DNA of 56,259 nucleotides from Candidatus Endomicrobiellum cryptotermitis (GCA_031257835.1 JAIRNY010000006.1:1-56259), one strand, 5' to 3'. Positions 37,569-47,075 are shown, counted from the stretch's first letter. Numbers and translations are program-made. Notes: generated from the sequence alone by a model not told the origin.

Positions 37569-38552
37569 ATGACAGATATTAATGCATTAAACAGCAAAAT
37601 TGCACAAGAAAGTGTGCTTGTTTCAAAACTTTTAAATGAAATTTCCAATGTTGTGGTAGGGCAAAGATGTGTTTTAGAAAAAATGTTAATAGGATTACTT
37701 TCTGGAGGGCACATTTTGCTTGAGGGATTGCCTGGTCTTGCAAAAACGCTTGCAGTAAGAAGCCTTGCTCAGACGGTGCATGCAGACTATAAAAGAATAC
37801 AGTTTACTCCAGACTTATTACCATCAGATATAGTTGGTACTTTAATATATAATCCTCAAAATGGGAATTTTTCTGTAAAAAAGGGTCCTGTATTTACAAA
37901 TATAGTTCTTGCTGACGAAATAAACCGTGCCCCTGCAAAAGTGCAAAGCGCTTTGCTGGAAGCTATGCAAGAGAAACAAGTTACTATTGGGGAAAACACT
38001 TATTTTCTTCCAAAACCATTTTTAGTTATGGCTACACAAAATCCTATAGAACAGGAAGGTACCTATCCTTTGCCTGAAGCTCAGGTTGACAGGTTTATGC
38101 TTAAACTAAAAGTTTCATATCCTACAAAAGAAGAAGAAAAAATTATATTGGAAAGAATGACTCACACAATACCGCAATTAACTGCAGTTTTAAGTTTAGC
38201 AGATGTAGAGAGAATAAGAGGTTTAATAGAACAAATTTATGTCGATGAGAAAGTTAAAAGTTATATAGTAGACATTGTTTTTGCCTCTAGGCAGCCCGAA
38301 GAATACGGACTTAAAGAATTAAAAAATTATATATCTTTTGGTGCTTCTCCTAGAGCGACTATAAACTTAACACTTGCAGCAAAAGTGTATGCATTTTTGC
38401 AAGGTAGAGGATATGTAATTCCGGAAGATATAAAGGAAATAGGTCATGATGTTTTAAGGCATAGAGTTCTTACTACATATGAAGCAGAAGCCGACTCTGT
38501 TACTTCAGATGACATAATTACAAAAATCTTTTCAACTGTAGTAGTTCCTTGA
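37569..38552 (+). CDS. moxR: MoxR family AAA+ ATPase
   Basis: MoxR ATPases are chaperone-like proteins that work with von Willebrand A-domain partners. The 327 residues show Walker A GLPGLAKT at 53-60, Walker B VLADEINRAP around 113-122, EAMQEKQVTIG, and MATQNPIEQEGTYPLPEAQ with the sensor and arginine-finger region. The ATG has a G-rich ribosome site. It heads a tight run of genes (DUF58, BatA, BatB, BatC, BatD), the classical bat aerotolerance order known from Bacteroides. Confidence 0.95.
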   Translation: MTDINALNSKIAQESVLVSKLLNEISNVVVGQRCVLEKMLIGLLSGGHILLEGLPGLAKTLAVRSLAQTVHADYKRIQFTPDLLPSDIVGTLIYNPQNGNFSVKKGPVFTNIVLADEINRAPAKVQSALLEAMQEKQVTIGENTYFLPKPFLVMATQNPIEQEGTYPLPEAQVDRFMLKLKVSYPTKEEEKIILERMTHTIPQLTAVLSLADVERIRGLIEQIYVDEKVKSYIVDIVFASRQPEEYGLKELKNYISFGASPRATINLTLAAKVYAFLQGRGYVIPEDIKEIGHDVLRHRVLTTYEAEADSVTSDDIITKIFSTVVVP

Positions 38553-38605
38553 TCAAAGATCAAAGTTGGTTTTAAAACTTATCAAATTAACAGGGTACTG
38601 CCATT

Positions 38606-39493
38606 ATGTTAGATAATATATTAGAAAAACAAATACGGCAACTTGAAATCAAGTCAAACAAACTTGTAAATGAGATTTTTGCAGGGCAATATCAAAGTAT
38701 TTTCAAAGGGCAAGGTATAGAATTTGCCGAAGTTAGAGAATACCAATTAGGTGATGATTTTAGAACTATTGATCACAATGTTACAGCTAGACAGGGCAAA
38801 CCTTATATAAAACTTTTTTCTGAAGAAAGAGAACTTACAGTAATTTTTCTTATAGATGTATCTGCATCACAAAATTTCGGTAGTTTTAGTAAACTAAAAT
38901 CTGAAATTGCGGCTGAAGTCGCAGCCCTTCTTGCGTTTTCTGCTTTAAAAAATAATGACAGAGCAGGAATGTTATCTTTTACAGACAAAATAGAAAAAAT
39001 TATTACACCTAAAAAAGGTAAAAATAATATTTTAAGAATCATAAACGAGATACTAAACTCTAAACCTAACGGGACAAAAACGTCCATATCTAAAGCGCTT
39101 AAAGTGCTTAATGGAATATGGTGTAAAAAAGCTGTTGTGTTTTTGATTTCAGATTTTCAAGATAAAGATTACAAAAGAGATTTAGCGATAACTTCTAAAA
39201 GGCACGATTTAATATGTGTAAAGATAGAAGATCCAAAAGAAATTTCTCTCCCTAAATTGGGGCTCATAGAGATGGAAGATCCAGAAACTAAAGAAATTAT
39301 AATGATAAATAGCAATGCAGTTTCTGAAAGTTTTAAGCAAAAAAATAAAGATTTTAACGAAGCAACAGATGAAATATTTAAAGAAGCTAATGTTGGCATA
39401 ATAAGTTTAAACACACATCAGTATTATGTAAAACCCTTGATAAAATTTTTTAAGGATAGACATTTCCGTAATCTATCGCTTAATGTTATATAA
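38606..39493 (+). CDS. DUF58 domain protein
   Basis: The 295 residues carry the DUF58 signature FAEVREYQLGDDFRTIDHNV followed by a VWA-like fold (VIFLIDVSASQNFGS, a D-x-S-x-S MIDAS-type site). DUF58 proteins are the regular second gene of moxR-bat operons, and probably link MoxR to the membrane VWA proteins. It lies 53 bases after moxR. Cytoplasmic, no signal or membrane segment seen. Molecular role unknown. Confidence 0.9.
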   Translation: MLDNILEKQIRQLEIKSNKLVNEIFAGQYQSIFKGQGIEFAEVREYQLGDDFRTIDHNVTARQGKPYIKLFSEERELTVIFLIDVSASQNFGSFSKLKSEIAAEVAALLAFSALKNNDRAGMLSFTDKIEKIITPKKGKNNILRIINEILNSKPNGTKTSISKALKVLNGIWCKKAVVFLISDFQDKDYKRDLAITSKRHDLICVKIEDPKEISLPKLGLIEMEDPETKEIIMINSNAVSESFKQKNKDFNEATDEIFKEANVGIISLNTHQYYVKPLIKFFKDRHFRNLSLNVI

Positions 39494-39517
39494 TGTTATA
39501 TAAAGATAAAGGCAAAA

Positions 39518-40390
39518 ATGAGAATACATATAAAAATTGTTGGTTTAATTATATTTTCCTTTGTTTTTTGCGCAAATGTGTGTGCAAGAGAAGAAGTAAG
39601 TGCTAGTTTAAGTAAAGATGAAATTTTTGTTGGCGATATTATAGATTTTACAGTAAAAGCAAAACTAGAACAAAATGCACAAATAAGCGCAAATCAAAAT
39701 TTTAGTTTTGAGGGTTTTGATATTTTACATTTAGAGATTGAGCATATTCTAGGCAAAGAAAATGTTTATGAGCTAAAGTTTAAGCTTTTAGCTGACAAGG
39801 TAGGAGAGGTTATTATAAATCCAAATACAGTGTTTTTTATAAGTGCTGATGGGACTAATAATTTGTTTTTTACTCCTAAAAAAAGTGTTGTGGTTAAAAG
39901 TATTTTAGGCAAGGGCAGTAATTTTGATATAAGAGATATTAAAAAACTAAAAAAAATTAGATTAGGAACAATGTGTGTAGTATTAATTTCTATGTTGATA
40001 ATTCTGATTGGTTTAATTTTTTATTTACTTATTTGTAGCTATATAAACCGACCAAAAAACATAGTAGAGGATCCACAGTTGGAAGCATTAAGAGAGTTAA
40101 GTTTATTGTACGACACTAGAGGAAGTATTGATGTAAAAGACTTTTACTATAAAATGTCAAAAATTTTGAGGACTTATATTTTAAAAAAGTATAAGTTTTA
40201 TGCTTTAGAAATGACAACTTCAGAATTTTTTAAAAAAATGAAACCATTACTACCTAGTACTATAAACGCGTTAGAATTTAAAAAATATTTATCAGTGTTT
40301 AACTTAGCAAGGTATGCTTCGTCTACTCCAAGCCAAACAGAAATAAAAAACAGTTATGATTTTACAAAGAACCTTTTGGAGATTTTATGA
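39518..40390 (+). CDS. Bat-operon membrane protein with periplasmic domain (short BatD-like)
   Basis: The 290-residue protein has a signal peptide (about 1-23, ending VCA), a beta-rich periplasmic domain with SASLSKDEIFVGDIIDFTVK, one membrane segment at about 152-173, and a helical cytoplasmic tail (LEALRELSLLYDTRG, then FYYKMSKILRTYILKKYKF). The tail resembles the C-terminal part of BatD and of DUF4381-like proteins found at this position in other bat operons. It overlaps batA by four bases. I do not have a firmer family name. Confidence 0.65.
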   Translation: MRIHIKIVGLIIFSFVFCANVCAREEVSASLSKDEIFVGDIIDFTVKAKLEQNAQISANQNFSFEGFDILHLEIEHILGKENVYELKFKLLADKVGEVIINPNTVFFISADGTNNLFFTPKKSVVVKSILGKGSNFDIRDIKKLKKIRLGTMCVVLISMLIILIGLIFYLLICSYINRPKNIVEDPQLEALRELSLLYDTRGSIDVKDFYYKMSKILRTYILKKYKFYALEMTTSEFFKKMKPLLPSTINALEFKKYLSVFNLARYASSTPSQTEIKNSYDFTKNLLEIL

Positions 40391-41391
40391 GATTTGCAAA
40401 TCCAATATTTTTTGTGATTTTTTTGCCTTTATTAATATTGGCATACTTTTACGTTAATGTTTTTAAAACAAAATTGTTTAGAACACATATAGATTTTTCG
40501 CGAGTAAAATTTTTAAAAGAACTTTCAGTTTTTAATCTAAAAGCACGTCTTTATAAATTGTTGCAAGTTTTTAAGTATATAGCTTTAAGTTTTGCCGTTA
40601 TAGCTTTAGCTAGACCTCAAGAAGGCAAGGTGTTTGAAGAAAGTAATGATCAGGGGATAGATATTGTTATGGCGTTAGACACTTCTTCTAGCATGAGTTC
40701 TTTAGACTTTAAACCTTTTAATAGGATGGAAGCAGCAAAAAAAGTGACTTGCGATTTTATAAAAGAACGTAAATACGATAGGATTGGGCTTGTAATTTTT
40801 TCAGGACTTGCTTTTACTCAATGCCCTTTAACTACAGATAAAACTTCATTAATAGAATTTGTAAAGAATATTAATATAGGTGATACTGGTTTGGATGGCA
40901 CGGCAGTAGGGTCAGCTATAATGACATCAGTTAATAGGTTAAAAGACTCTAAAGTTAAAAGTAAAATTGTAATTGTTGTTACAGACGGTAACAACAATGC
41001 GGGAGAAATTGATCCTATAACCGCTTCAAAAATAGCTCAAAGCTATAATATTAAAATTTATACTATTGGAGTTGGCAGTTTGGAAGGTGCCATTTATCAA
41101 ATAAAAGATCCATTTTTTGGGATAAGGGAAGTTAGATTGTCACAAGATGCAATAAATGAAGATGTTTTAAAAGATATAGCAGGAAGTACTGGTGGAAAGT
41201 ACTTTAGAGCCCAAGACACAAAATCTTTTGAAGAGATTATGCAACAAATAAACAAACTTGAAAAATCTGAAATTAAAGTTACTCAGCATACAGCCTACAA
41301 CGAATTGTACAAGAGTTTTTTGGTAATATCTTTGTGTTTATTGTTAATTACAGTTGTTTTAGAAAACACTTATTTACGAAAACTCCCGTAA
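40387..41391 (+). CDS. batA: Bat protein A: membrane VWA domain protein
   Basis: The 334 residues have membrane segments at about 6-24 and 60-77 near the N-terminus and about 312-328 at the end, around a VWA domain. The metal site is intact: Asp98, Ser100 and Ser102 in MALDTSSSM, plus TVGSAIMTS-type threonine and VTDGNNNAG. BatA proteins form a membrane complex with BatB and influence tolerance to oxygen and other stresses in Bacteroides and spirochaetes, by a mechanism not settled. The four-base overlap with the gene before it suggests coupled translation. Confidence 0.92.
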   Translation: MRFANPIFFVIFLPLLILAYFYVNVFKTKLFRTHIDFSRVKFLKELSVFNLKARLYKLLQVFKYIALSFAVIALARPQEGKVFEESNDQGIDIVMALDTSSSMSSLDFKPFNRMEAAKKVTCDFIKERKYDRIGLVIFSGLAFTQCPLTTDKTSLIEFVKNINIGDTGLDGTAVGSAIMTSVNRLKDSKVKSKIVIVVTDGNNNAGEIDPITASKIAQSYNIKIYTIGVGSLEGAIYQIKDPFFGIREVRLSQDAINEDVLKDIAGSTGGKYFRAQDTKSFEEIMQQINKLEKSEIKVTQHTAYNELYKSFLVISLCLLLITVVLENTYLRKLP

Positions 41392-41425
41392 GATGATTGA
41401 ATTGAAATTTTAAATTGAGGGAAAA

Positions 41426-42418
41426 ATGTTTGCAGACAAAAGTTATTTGCTATTGCTAATACTGATTCCATTGTTTACACTATTTTTTTATATTGCATTT
41501 AAAAAGAGAAAAGACTCACTTAACATGCTTCTAACAGATGTTAATTTGCTTTCACTGTCTGAAGTTAACTTAATTGCGTATAAAGTAAAAAATATTTTGC
41601 TCTTATTTGGTTTTTTTTTAATAGTTCTTGCTCTTGCTAGGCCGCAATATGGAACTAAAAAGCATACAGTGGTAAAAGAATCATGTGAGATAGTGCTAGC
41701 TTTAGATGTTTCAAAAAGTATGCTTGCTCAAGATTTTAAGCCTAACAGATTAGAAAAAGCAAAATCTATTATTGTAGATATTGTTAGGGCAAATCCAGGC
41801 GAAAAAATGGGAGTTATAGTTTTTTCTGGCGATGCTATGTGGCAGTGCCCAATGACTTATGACTTACAAGCTTTAAAAATATTTTTAGAAGATGTGGAAA
41901 CAGATGTTTTGCCAAATGGTGGTACGCAAATCGGGGATGCTATTATTCTTGCGTGCAAAGCGTTAAATGGCAGAGTTTCTAAAAGTAAAGTGATGCTTTT
42001 AGTTTCAGATGGTGAAGATCATGATTCTAAGATAGACGATGCCATAAGTATTGCTAAAAAGAACAATTTAAAAGTTATTTGTGTAGCAATAGGTACCAAA
42101 GAAGGTTCTCCTATTCCGGTTCTTGATAAAGCAGGAAAACTTAAAGATTACGTTAAAGACAGTTCCGGGCAAGTGGTTGTAAGTAAAGTAAATTTTGATT
42201 TGTTACAAAAAGTATCTGAAGAGACTGGCGGTAAATTTTTTGATGCTTCAAATAAAAGTATTTCTTACGATTTAATAAAAACAGTAAAAACTTTAGATAA
42301 AGACAATAACGAAATTGACCAAATAAATAACAAAATAGACAGATTCCAAATATTTGTTTTGTTGGGTTTGATTTGTTTTATTGTTGCTTTTGTTTATCCT
42401 ATGAGGCGTAAAAGATGA
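41426..42418 (+). CDS. batB: Bat protein B: membrane VWA domain protein
   Basis: This 330-residue paralogue of BatA has N-terminal membrane segments (about 7-25 and 55-71), a VWA domain with Asp94, Ser96 and Ser98 in ALDVSKSM and LVSDGEDHD, and a C-terminal membrane segment near 308-324. A good GAGGGAAA ribosome site precedes the ATG. It overlaps batC by four bases. It is likely to form the membrane core of the Bat complex with BatA. Confidence 0.92.
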   Translation: MFADKSYLLLLILIPLFTLFFYIAFKKRKDSLNMLLTDVNLLSLSEVNLIAYKVKNILLLFGFFLIVLALARPQYGTKKHTVVKESCEIVLALDVSKSMLAQDFKPNRLEKAKSIIVDIVRANPGEKMGVIVFSGDAMWQCPMTYDLQALKIFLEDVETDVLPNGGTQIGDAIILACKALNGRVSKSKVMLLVSDGEDHDSKIDDAISIAKKNNLKVICVAIGTKEGSPIPVLDKAGKLKDYVKDSSGQVVVSKVNFDLLQKVSEETGGKFFDASNKSISYDLIKTVKTLDKDNNEIDQINNKIDRFQIFVLLGLICFIVAFVYPMRRKR

Positions 42419-43344
42419 AAAAAATATTTATTTTAAGCGGCGTGCTACTTTTTTTGATTATGCTTTTAGTTTTTCTCTTAATATTTACCACTAAAAGTTT
42501 AAGGTACAATAACAAAGCTTTAAAATATTTTAATAAAGGTGATTTTAAAACAGCGTCTGAAATTTTAAACAAACAAATTCGAGATAATCCTAACAATAAT
42601 GATATTTTAATAAATTCTTCAGGTGTAGATTATAAACTTAACAAATTTGACGAATCTAAATTAAAATATAATAAAGTTTTAAGTTCTTCAGTATCTGCTC
42701 CAGCTGACAAGTTTGTTTCTTATTACAATTTAGGCAATACTGAATTTAAACAAGGGAACATTAGCGAAGCCATTAATTTTTATAAAGAAGCGATAAAAAT
42801 TAATCCAGATGACAAAGATTCAAAATACAATTTAGAAGTTGCTTTAAAAAAGTTAAATGAAAAAGGTTCCTCCCAAAACCAAAATAAACAGCAGGATAAA
42901 AACAAAGATCAGCAAAACAAAAAAGAACAAGATTTAAAAAAACAAATGGAACAAAATGAGAAAGGACAAGAAGACAATAAAAAGCAACAGCAAGACTTAA
43001 AAGACAAAAAAGATAAGGAAAATAATAAAAATGAGGGGCAAAATTCTAAAAAAGAAAAAGAGCTGGACAAAGAAAAGCAAAATCTTGATAAACAAAAACA
43101 AGAAATAAGTGAGAAAATCAAAAATTTACAAAGTAATAAATCACAAAAAAATCAAAAGGATCAAAGTGCAAAAAACAAACAAGAAAAAGGGGATGAGCCT
43201 AAAGAGTCAAATAGAGACAAAAAGGATACGCCAGGCTCAATACTTTTAAATTATTATAACGAGTCAGAGTCAGACAAAAATACAAACAGACCTAAAAAGA
43301 AACTTAAAGGTTATCAAATGACTCAACCGCAAAAGGATTGGTAA
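42415..43344 (+). CDS. batC: Bat protein C: TPR protein with long charged tail
   Basis: The 309 residues have a membrane anchor (about 5-24), TPR repeats at about 30-145 (FNKGDFKTASEILNKQI, then YYNLGNTEFKQGNISEAINF), a Lys-, Gln-, Glu- and Asn-rich low-complexity stretch at about 145-265, and a short tail with GYQMTQPQKDW. This matches BatC in other bat operons. The TPRs probably bind partner proteins on the periplasmic side. The charged tract is a simple-sequence region and may vary in length between strains. Confidence 0.85.
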   Translation: MKKIFILSGVLLFLIMLLVFLLIFTTKSLRYNNKALKYFNKGDFKTASEILNKQIRDNPNNNDILINSSGVDYKLNKFDESKLKYNKVLSSSVSAPADKFVSYYNLGNTEFKQGNISEAINFYKEAIKINPDDKDSKYNLEVALKKLNEKGSSQNQNKQQDKNKDQQNKKEQDLKKQMEQNEKGQEDNKKQQQDLKDKKDKENNKNEGQNSKKEKELDKEKQNLDKQKQEISEKIKNLQSNKSQKNQKDQSAKNKQEKGDEPKESNRDKKDTPGSILLNYYNESESDKNTNRPKKKLKGYQMTQPQKDW

Positions 43345-43345
43345 C

Positions 43346-45148
43346 ATGTTTAAAAAAATAACTTGTTTTATTTTATTGATATTTGCCACAGTCGTTGCTT
43401 ATTCAGACACTATTTCTTATAAAGCTTTTGTAGATAGGAACACAGTCCCATTAAACGAATTTTTTGTATATTCGATTACTTTAAGTGGAGATGGGGGCAA
43501 TCTTCCTGAACATCAAGTGTCAAATTTAACAGATTTTGCAAAATTTGGCACATCCACTTCTCAGAATATGTCTGTAATAAATGGAAAAACTAGTGTGAGC
43601 GTTACATATAAATATACTTTAGGTCCAAAAAGAATAGGCAAATTTACTATACCTCCTGCAAGAATAACTTATAATGGTAAAACGTATCTTACTGAAACTG
43701 TAGATATTGAAGTTACTCCATCTCAAAGTGCGCAGAGCTTACCTTATGCAAGGACTAATAATGCTAGTAGTACACATCAAAGTAAAAGGCAAACTCAATC
43801 TAACCCACCAGGCAAAGCTTTTGTAAAAGCTACTGTAAATAAAAAGACAGTTTATGAAAATGAAAAATTAATTTATAAGTTTAGTTTTTATACAAATGTG
43901 GACTTGATATCCAATCCAGAATATTTTCCGCCCAGTTTTGTTGGTTTTTGGAATGATGGTTCTAAGCCGAAAAGTCGTTTTGAAGTTGTTGATGGAATAA
44001 ATTATCGCGTTGATGAAATAGAAACCGTATTGTATCCAATAGAAGTAGGCTTAAAAACTATTCAGCCAGCAAAAATAAAGATAGCTGTTATGGACTTTTC
44101 TTCTCCAGATGATGCGGATGATTTTTTTAGTTTGTTTTCAAATATGGGGCGTGGGCAAATTAAAACATTAGAGACAAAGCCAGTTAATATAGATGTAATT
44201 TCTTTGCCAAAAACTGGGAAGCCTGTTGATTTTTCTGGTGCAATAGGGGACTTTAAAATATCTGCCACTTTAGATAAAAAGCAAGCTCAAACAAATGAAC
44301 CTGTAACTTTGGCAGTTATTGTTAAAGGTAATGGAAATATGAAAAGCATTAGCGGTATAAAATTTGCTTCTTATGAAGGCTTTAAAAAATATGAAACGAT
44401 AATTTCAAACGATTCAGAAAATATAAAAGAGTTTAAAACAATATTTATTCCCTTAGTTGCAGGCGTTCAGGAAATTCCATCGGCAAGTATTGCATTTTTT
44501 AATCCAATAAAGAAAAAGTATGAAACTATAAAAAGTGCTGCACAAAAAGTTGAGATAACAGGAGAAACTGTTAATTATGGCAATTTTGAAGATATCAGGG
44601 CTACTGGCAATGTTGTACGTCAAGATATAAATTACAATAAACAAATTAAAAATATAAACTTCCATAAAGGGTATTTGCTAAATAGTCCAAAGTTTTATTT
44701 GATATTTGTACCTTTTTTTCTTTTGCTCATTTGCAGTATTTGTTATAAAGTGTACAAAAACAAACGTTACGATGGTAGATTAAGCTTTAAAAAAGTCAAC
44801 TTGCGCGATGTTGAGAGATTAATTAAGGAAACGGAAATAGAAATTTCGAAAGATAATTATAAAAAATCTTTAGATTTATTAAATAGTGCATTTATTAAGT
44901 TTTTAGATACTCAACTATGCAAGGAAAGCCAACTTTTGTCTAAAAATGCAATAATAGAAGAGCTAAAAAAGCTAGAATTGAACGGTGAGATGATTGACAA
45001 AATACTAAAAATTTTTGAAGAATTTAATTTTTATAAATATTCTTCACTAAACTTAAATAGAGACTATGTTTATAAGTTGTTAAACGATGTCAAATATGTT
45101 GTGACAAATATGCAAAAATATGTTATAAGAAGTTGTAATACAGATTAG
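43346..45148 (+). CDS. batD: BatD-like oxygen-tolerance protein
   Basis: The 600 residues start with a signal peptide (about 1-18). Several beta-sandwich domains follow (RNTVPLNEFFVYSITLSGDG, KAFVKATVNKKTVYENEKLI), then one membrane segment near 448-467 and a helical cytoplasmic tail that resembles the tail of the small membrane protein earlier in this operon. This is the BatD family layout. Start one base after the batC stop. Rubredoxin follows after 33 bases, so the bat operon may continue into the oxidative-stress genes. Confidence 0.88.
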   Translation: MFKKITCFILLIFATVVAYSDTISYKAFVDRNTVPLNEFFVYSITLSGDGGNLPEHQVSNLTDFAKFGTSTSQNMSVINGKTSVSVTYKYTLGPKRIGKFTIPPARITYNGKTYLTETVDIEVTPSQSAQSLPYARTNNASSTHQSKRQTQSNPPGKAFVKATVNKKTVYENEKLIYKFSFYTNVDLISNPEYFPPSFVGFWNDGSKPKSRFEVVDGINYRVDEIETVLYPIEVGLKTIQPAKIKIAVMDFSSPDDADDFFSLFSNMGRGQIKTLETKPVNIDVISLPKTGKPVDFSGAIGDFKISATLDKKQAQTNEPVTLAVIVKGNGNMKSISGIKFASYEGFKKYETIISNDSENIKEFKTIFIPLVAGVQEIPSASIAFFNPIKKKYETIKSAAQKVEITGETVNYGNFEDIRATGNVVRQDINYNKQIKNINFHKGYLLNSPKFYLIFVPFFLLLICSICYKVYKNKRYDGRLSFKKVNLRDVERLIKETEIEISKDNYKKSLDLLNSAFIKFLDTQLCKESQLLSKNAIIEELKKLELNGEMIDKILKIFEEFNFYKYSSLNLNRDYVYKLLNDVKYVVTNMQKYVIRSCNTD

Positions 45149-45181
45149 TTAATTGTTAAGTTGAAAAAAAGGGAAGATTTT

Positions 45182-45349
45182 ATGGAAAAGATGAAATGCA
45201 CTGTTTGTGGGTATATTTATGATCCGAATCTAGGCGTTGACGATAGTATTATAACTAAAGGGACATCTTTTGAGCAGTTACCTCAAGACTGGGTGTGTCC
45301 TGTATGTGGGGCCCCAAAAGATGCTTTTGAAGTAGAGAAACAGGCTTAA
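45182..45349 (+). CDS. Rubredoxin
   Basis: The 55 residues carry the two iron-binding loops CTVCGYIYD and CPVCGAPKD of a one-iron rubredoxin, and the typical [10 protein letters not shown]. It shuttles electrons at low potential, and here is the natural partner of the flavodiiron protein, superoxide reductase and rubrerythrin encoded downstream. The ATG at 45182 is preferred to a TTG at 45161 because GGGAAG lies just before it. It is followed by the desulfurase-like gene after three bases. Confidence 0.96.
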   Translation: MEKMKCTVCGYIYDPNLGVDDSIITKGTSFEQLPQDWVCPVCGAPKDAFEVEKQA

Positions 45350-45352
45350 GCT

Positions 45353-46609
45353 ATGAAGCCTATATATTTGGACAATCAGTCTAATACGAAGTTAGATAAT
45401 AATGTGTTTAATGCAATGATGCCTTTTTTTGTTGATTGTTATGGCAATCCTCAAAGTATTTATTCTTTAGGTACTATTTCTAAAGATGCTCTAGATATCG
45501 CAAGGTTTCAAGTTGCAAGTTTTATAAATGCAGACGCTAAAGAAATAACTTTTACTTCTTGTGCTACAGAGTCAAACAATTTAGTAGTTAAAGGTATAGT
45601 AGAATCGTTAAAGACTAAAGGTAAACATATTATTGTTTCTTCTATAGAACACTTTTCCATCTTAAACCCTTTAAAAAAACTACAAAATGAGGGTTTTGAA
45701 ATTACTTATTTGCCTGTGGATACAAAAGGAAACGTAAGTGCTAAAGAACTTGAAAAGTCTTTAAGAAAGGAAACTATTTTAGTGTCTATCCAACATTCTA
45801 ACCCTGAGATTGGAACTATACAAAATATTAAAGAATTAGTAGCTATAGTTAAGAATAACAAAATCAACGATTTTGTTGTTTTTCATACAGACGCTGTAAG
45901 TTCTTGCGGTTTTGTACCTGTAGATGTTAAAAACTTAAATGTAGATGCTTTGACGTTTTCTTCGTCTGTAATGTATGGTCCAAAAGGCGCTGCTGCTCTT
46001 TATGTTAAAAAAGGTATAAAAATAATTCCTCAAATTGAAGGTGGTGTTCAAGAAAATTCTAAACGGTCAGGCACAGAAAATATACCTGCCATAGTGGGTT
46101 TTGGTAAAGCTTGCCAAATTGCTAAAACAGAGCTTATTTCAAATGCACAAAAAATAAAAGAGTTAAGAGACATCCTTGTCAGAGAACTACCAAAAAGAAT
46201 AGAATATATCTATTTAAACGGTGCAGCAGAAAATCGTTTGCCTGGCAATGTAAATTTCTCAATTGAGTTTGTTGAGGGTGAATCTTTGTTTTTGCTTTTA
46301 GATGCTAAAGGGATAATGGCTGCAAGTGGTTCTGCTTGCGCAAATAAGAGCCTAAAACTTTCTCATGTGTTAAGTGCGATAAACGTAGATGTAGCTGTTG
46401 GGCAAGGGTCTATAGTTTTTACATTATCAAAATACAATACAAAAGAAGAAATTGACTTTGTTTTAGAAGAGTTTCCTAAAATAGTTAACAGGCTTAGAGA
46501 AATGTCACCCCTGTACTCGTATTTTTTAGAGACAGGCAAAAGAAAACAGGCTGGTCCTGGAACAAGTTTTGCTCACGACCATGACCATTGCCACATATGC
46601 GAAGAATGA
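45353..46609 (+). CDS. Cysteine-desulfurase-like protein (NifS/IscS family) lacking the PLP lysine
   Basis: The 418 residues align with NifS/IscS along the whole length (YLDNQSNTK, FTSCATESNN, SSIEHFSIL, KRSGTEN, ASGSACANKS). These enzymes use PLP to take sulfur from cysteine for Fe-S clusters. The catalytic cysteine is present (Cys329 in GSAC). However, the segment that normally reads S-x-H-K-x-Y-G-P-K-G reads SSSVMYGPKG, so the PLP Schiff-base lysine is Val206 and the histidine before it is Ser205. The usual DA-x-Q-S is DAVSS (Gln to Ser183), and NNEIG is NPEIG. The C-terminus ends HDHDHCHICEE, a likely metal site. The frame has no stops and normal codons, so it is an expressed divergent protein, probably without classical activity. 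iscU follows. Confidence 0.85.
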   Translation: MKPIYLDNQSNTKLDNNVFNAMMPFFVDCYGNPQSIYSLGTISKDALDIARFQVASFINADAKEITFTSCATESNNLVVKGIVESLKTKGKHIIVSSIEHFSILNPLKKLQNEGFEITYLPVDTKGNVSAKELEKSLRKETILVSIQHSNPEIGTIQNIKELVAIVKNNKINDFVVFHTDAVSSCGFVPVDVKNLNVDALTFSSSVMYGPKGAAALYVKKGIKIIPQIEGGVQENSKRSGTENIPAIVGFGKACQIAKTELISNAQKIKELRDILVRELPKRIEYIYLNGAAENRLPGNVNFSIEFVEGESLFLLLDAKGIMAASGSACANKSLKLSHVLSAINVDVAVGQGSIVFTLSKYNTKEEIDFVLEEFPKIVNRLREMSPLYSYFLETGKRKQAGPGTSFAHDHDHCHICEE

Positions 46610-46688
46610 TTGTTATATTGTAGATTGTTAAAAAATGTTAATTTTATAGAGTCTTTGTAAGTTGAAGTAAAATTGGAGGATATGTAGT

Positions 46689-47075
46689 ATGGCATTTTAT
46701 TCAGAAAAAGTTATGGATCATTTTGCAAATCCAAGAAATGTTGGACAAATAGAGAATGCAGATGGCGTAGGCGAGGTAGGGAATCCTGTGTGTGGCGATA
46801 TGATGACTTTTTACATAAAAGTTAAAGATGATAAGATAGAGGACGTAAAATTTAAAACTTTTGGGTGTGGAGCAGCTATAGCCGTTTCTTCAATGGTTTC
46901 AGAAATGGCTAAAGGTAAAAGTGTAGAAGAGGTTATGAATATTACAAATGATGATGTTGCAAAAGAGCTTGGAGGATTGCCTCCAAACAAAATGCATTGT
47001 TCTAATCTTGGAGCAGACGCATTACATAAAGCTGTAGAAAATTATAAATCAAAACAGGGTAAAAAGTATGTGTAA
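46689..47075 (+). CDS. iscU: Fe-S cluster assembly scaffold IscU/NifU N-terminal type
   Basis: IscU builds [2Fe-2S] and [4Fe-4S] clusters from sulfur delivered by a desulfurase. The 128 residues have the three ligand cysteines: NPVCGD (about 36), FGCGAAIA (about 62) and MHCSNLG (about 105). The assembly region GGLPPNKMHCS replaces LPPVK-type motifs and lacks the second cysteine typical of SufU. GGAGG precedes the ATG by about ten bases. It overlaps the next small gene by eight bases. Its usual sulfur donor would be the gene upstream, which lacks its PLP lysine. Confidence 0.94.
   Translation: MAFYSEKVMDHFANPRNVGQIENADGVGEVGNPVCGDMMTFYIKVKDDKIEDVKFKTFGCGAAIAVSSMVSEMAKGKSVEEVMNITNDDVAKELGGLPPNKMHCSNLGADALHKAVENYKSKQGKKYV

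Noticed and set aside
42909-43121. Ser/Phe-rich minus-strand frame opposite batC
   Set aside because: It is the complement of the Lys/Gln-rich simple-sequence tract of BatC, without start signal or family similarity.
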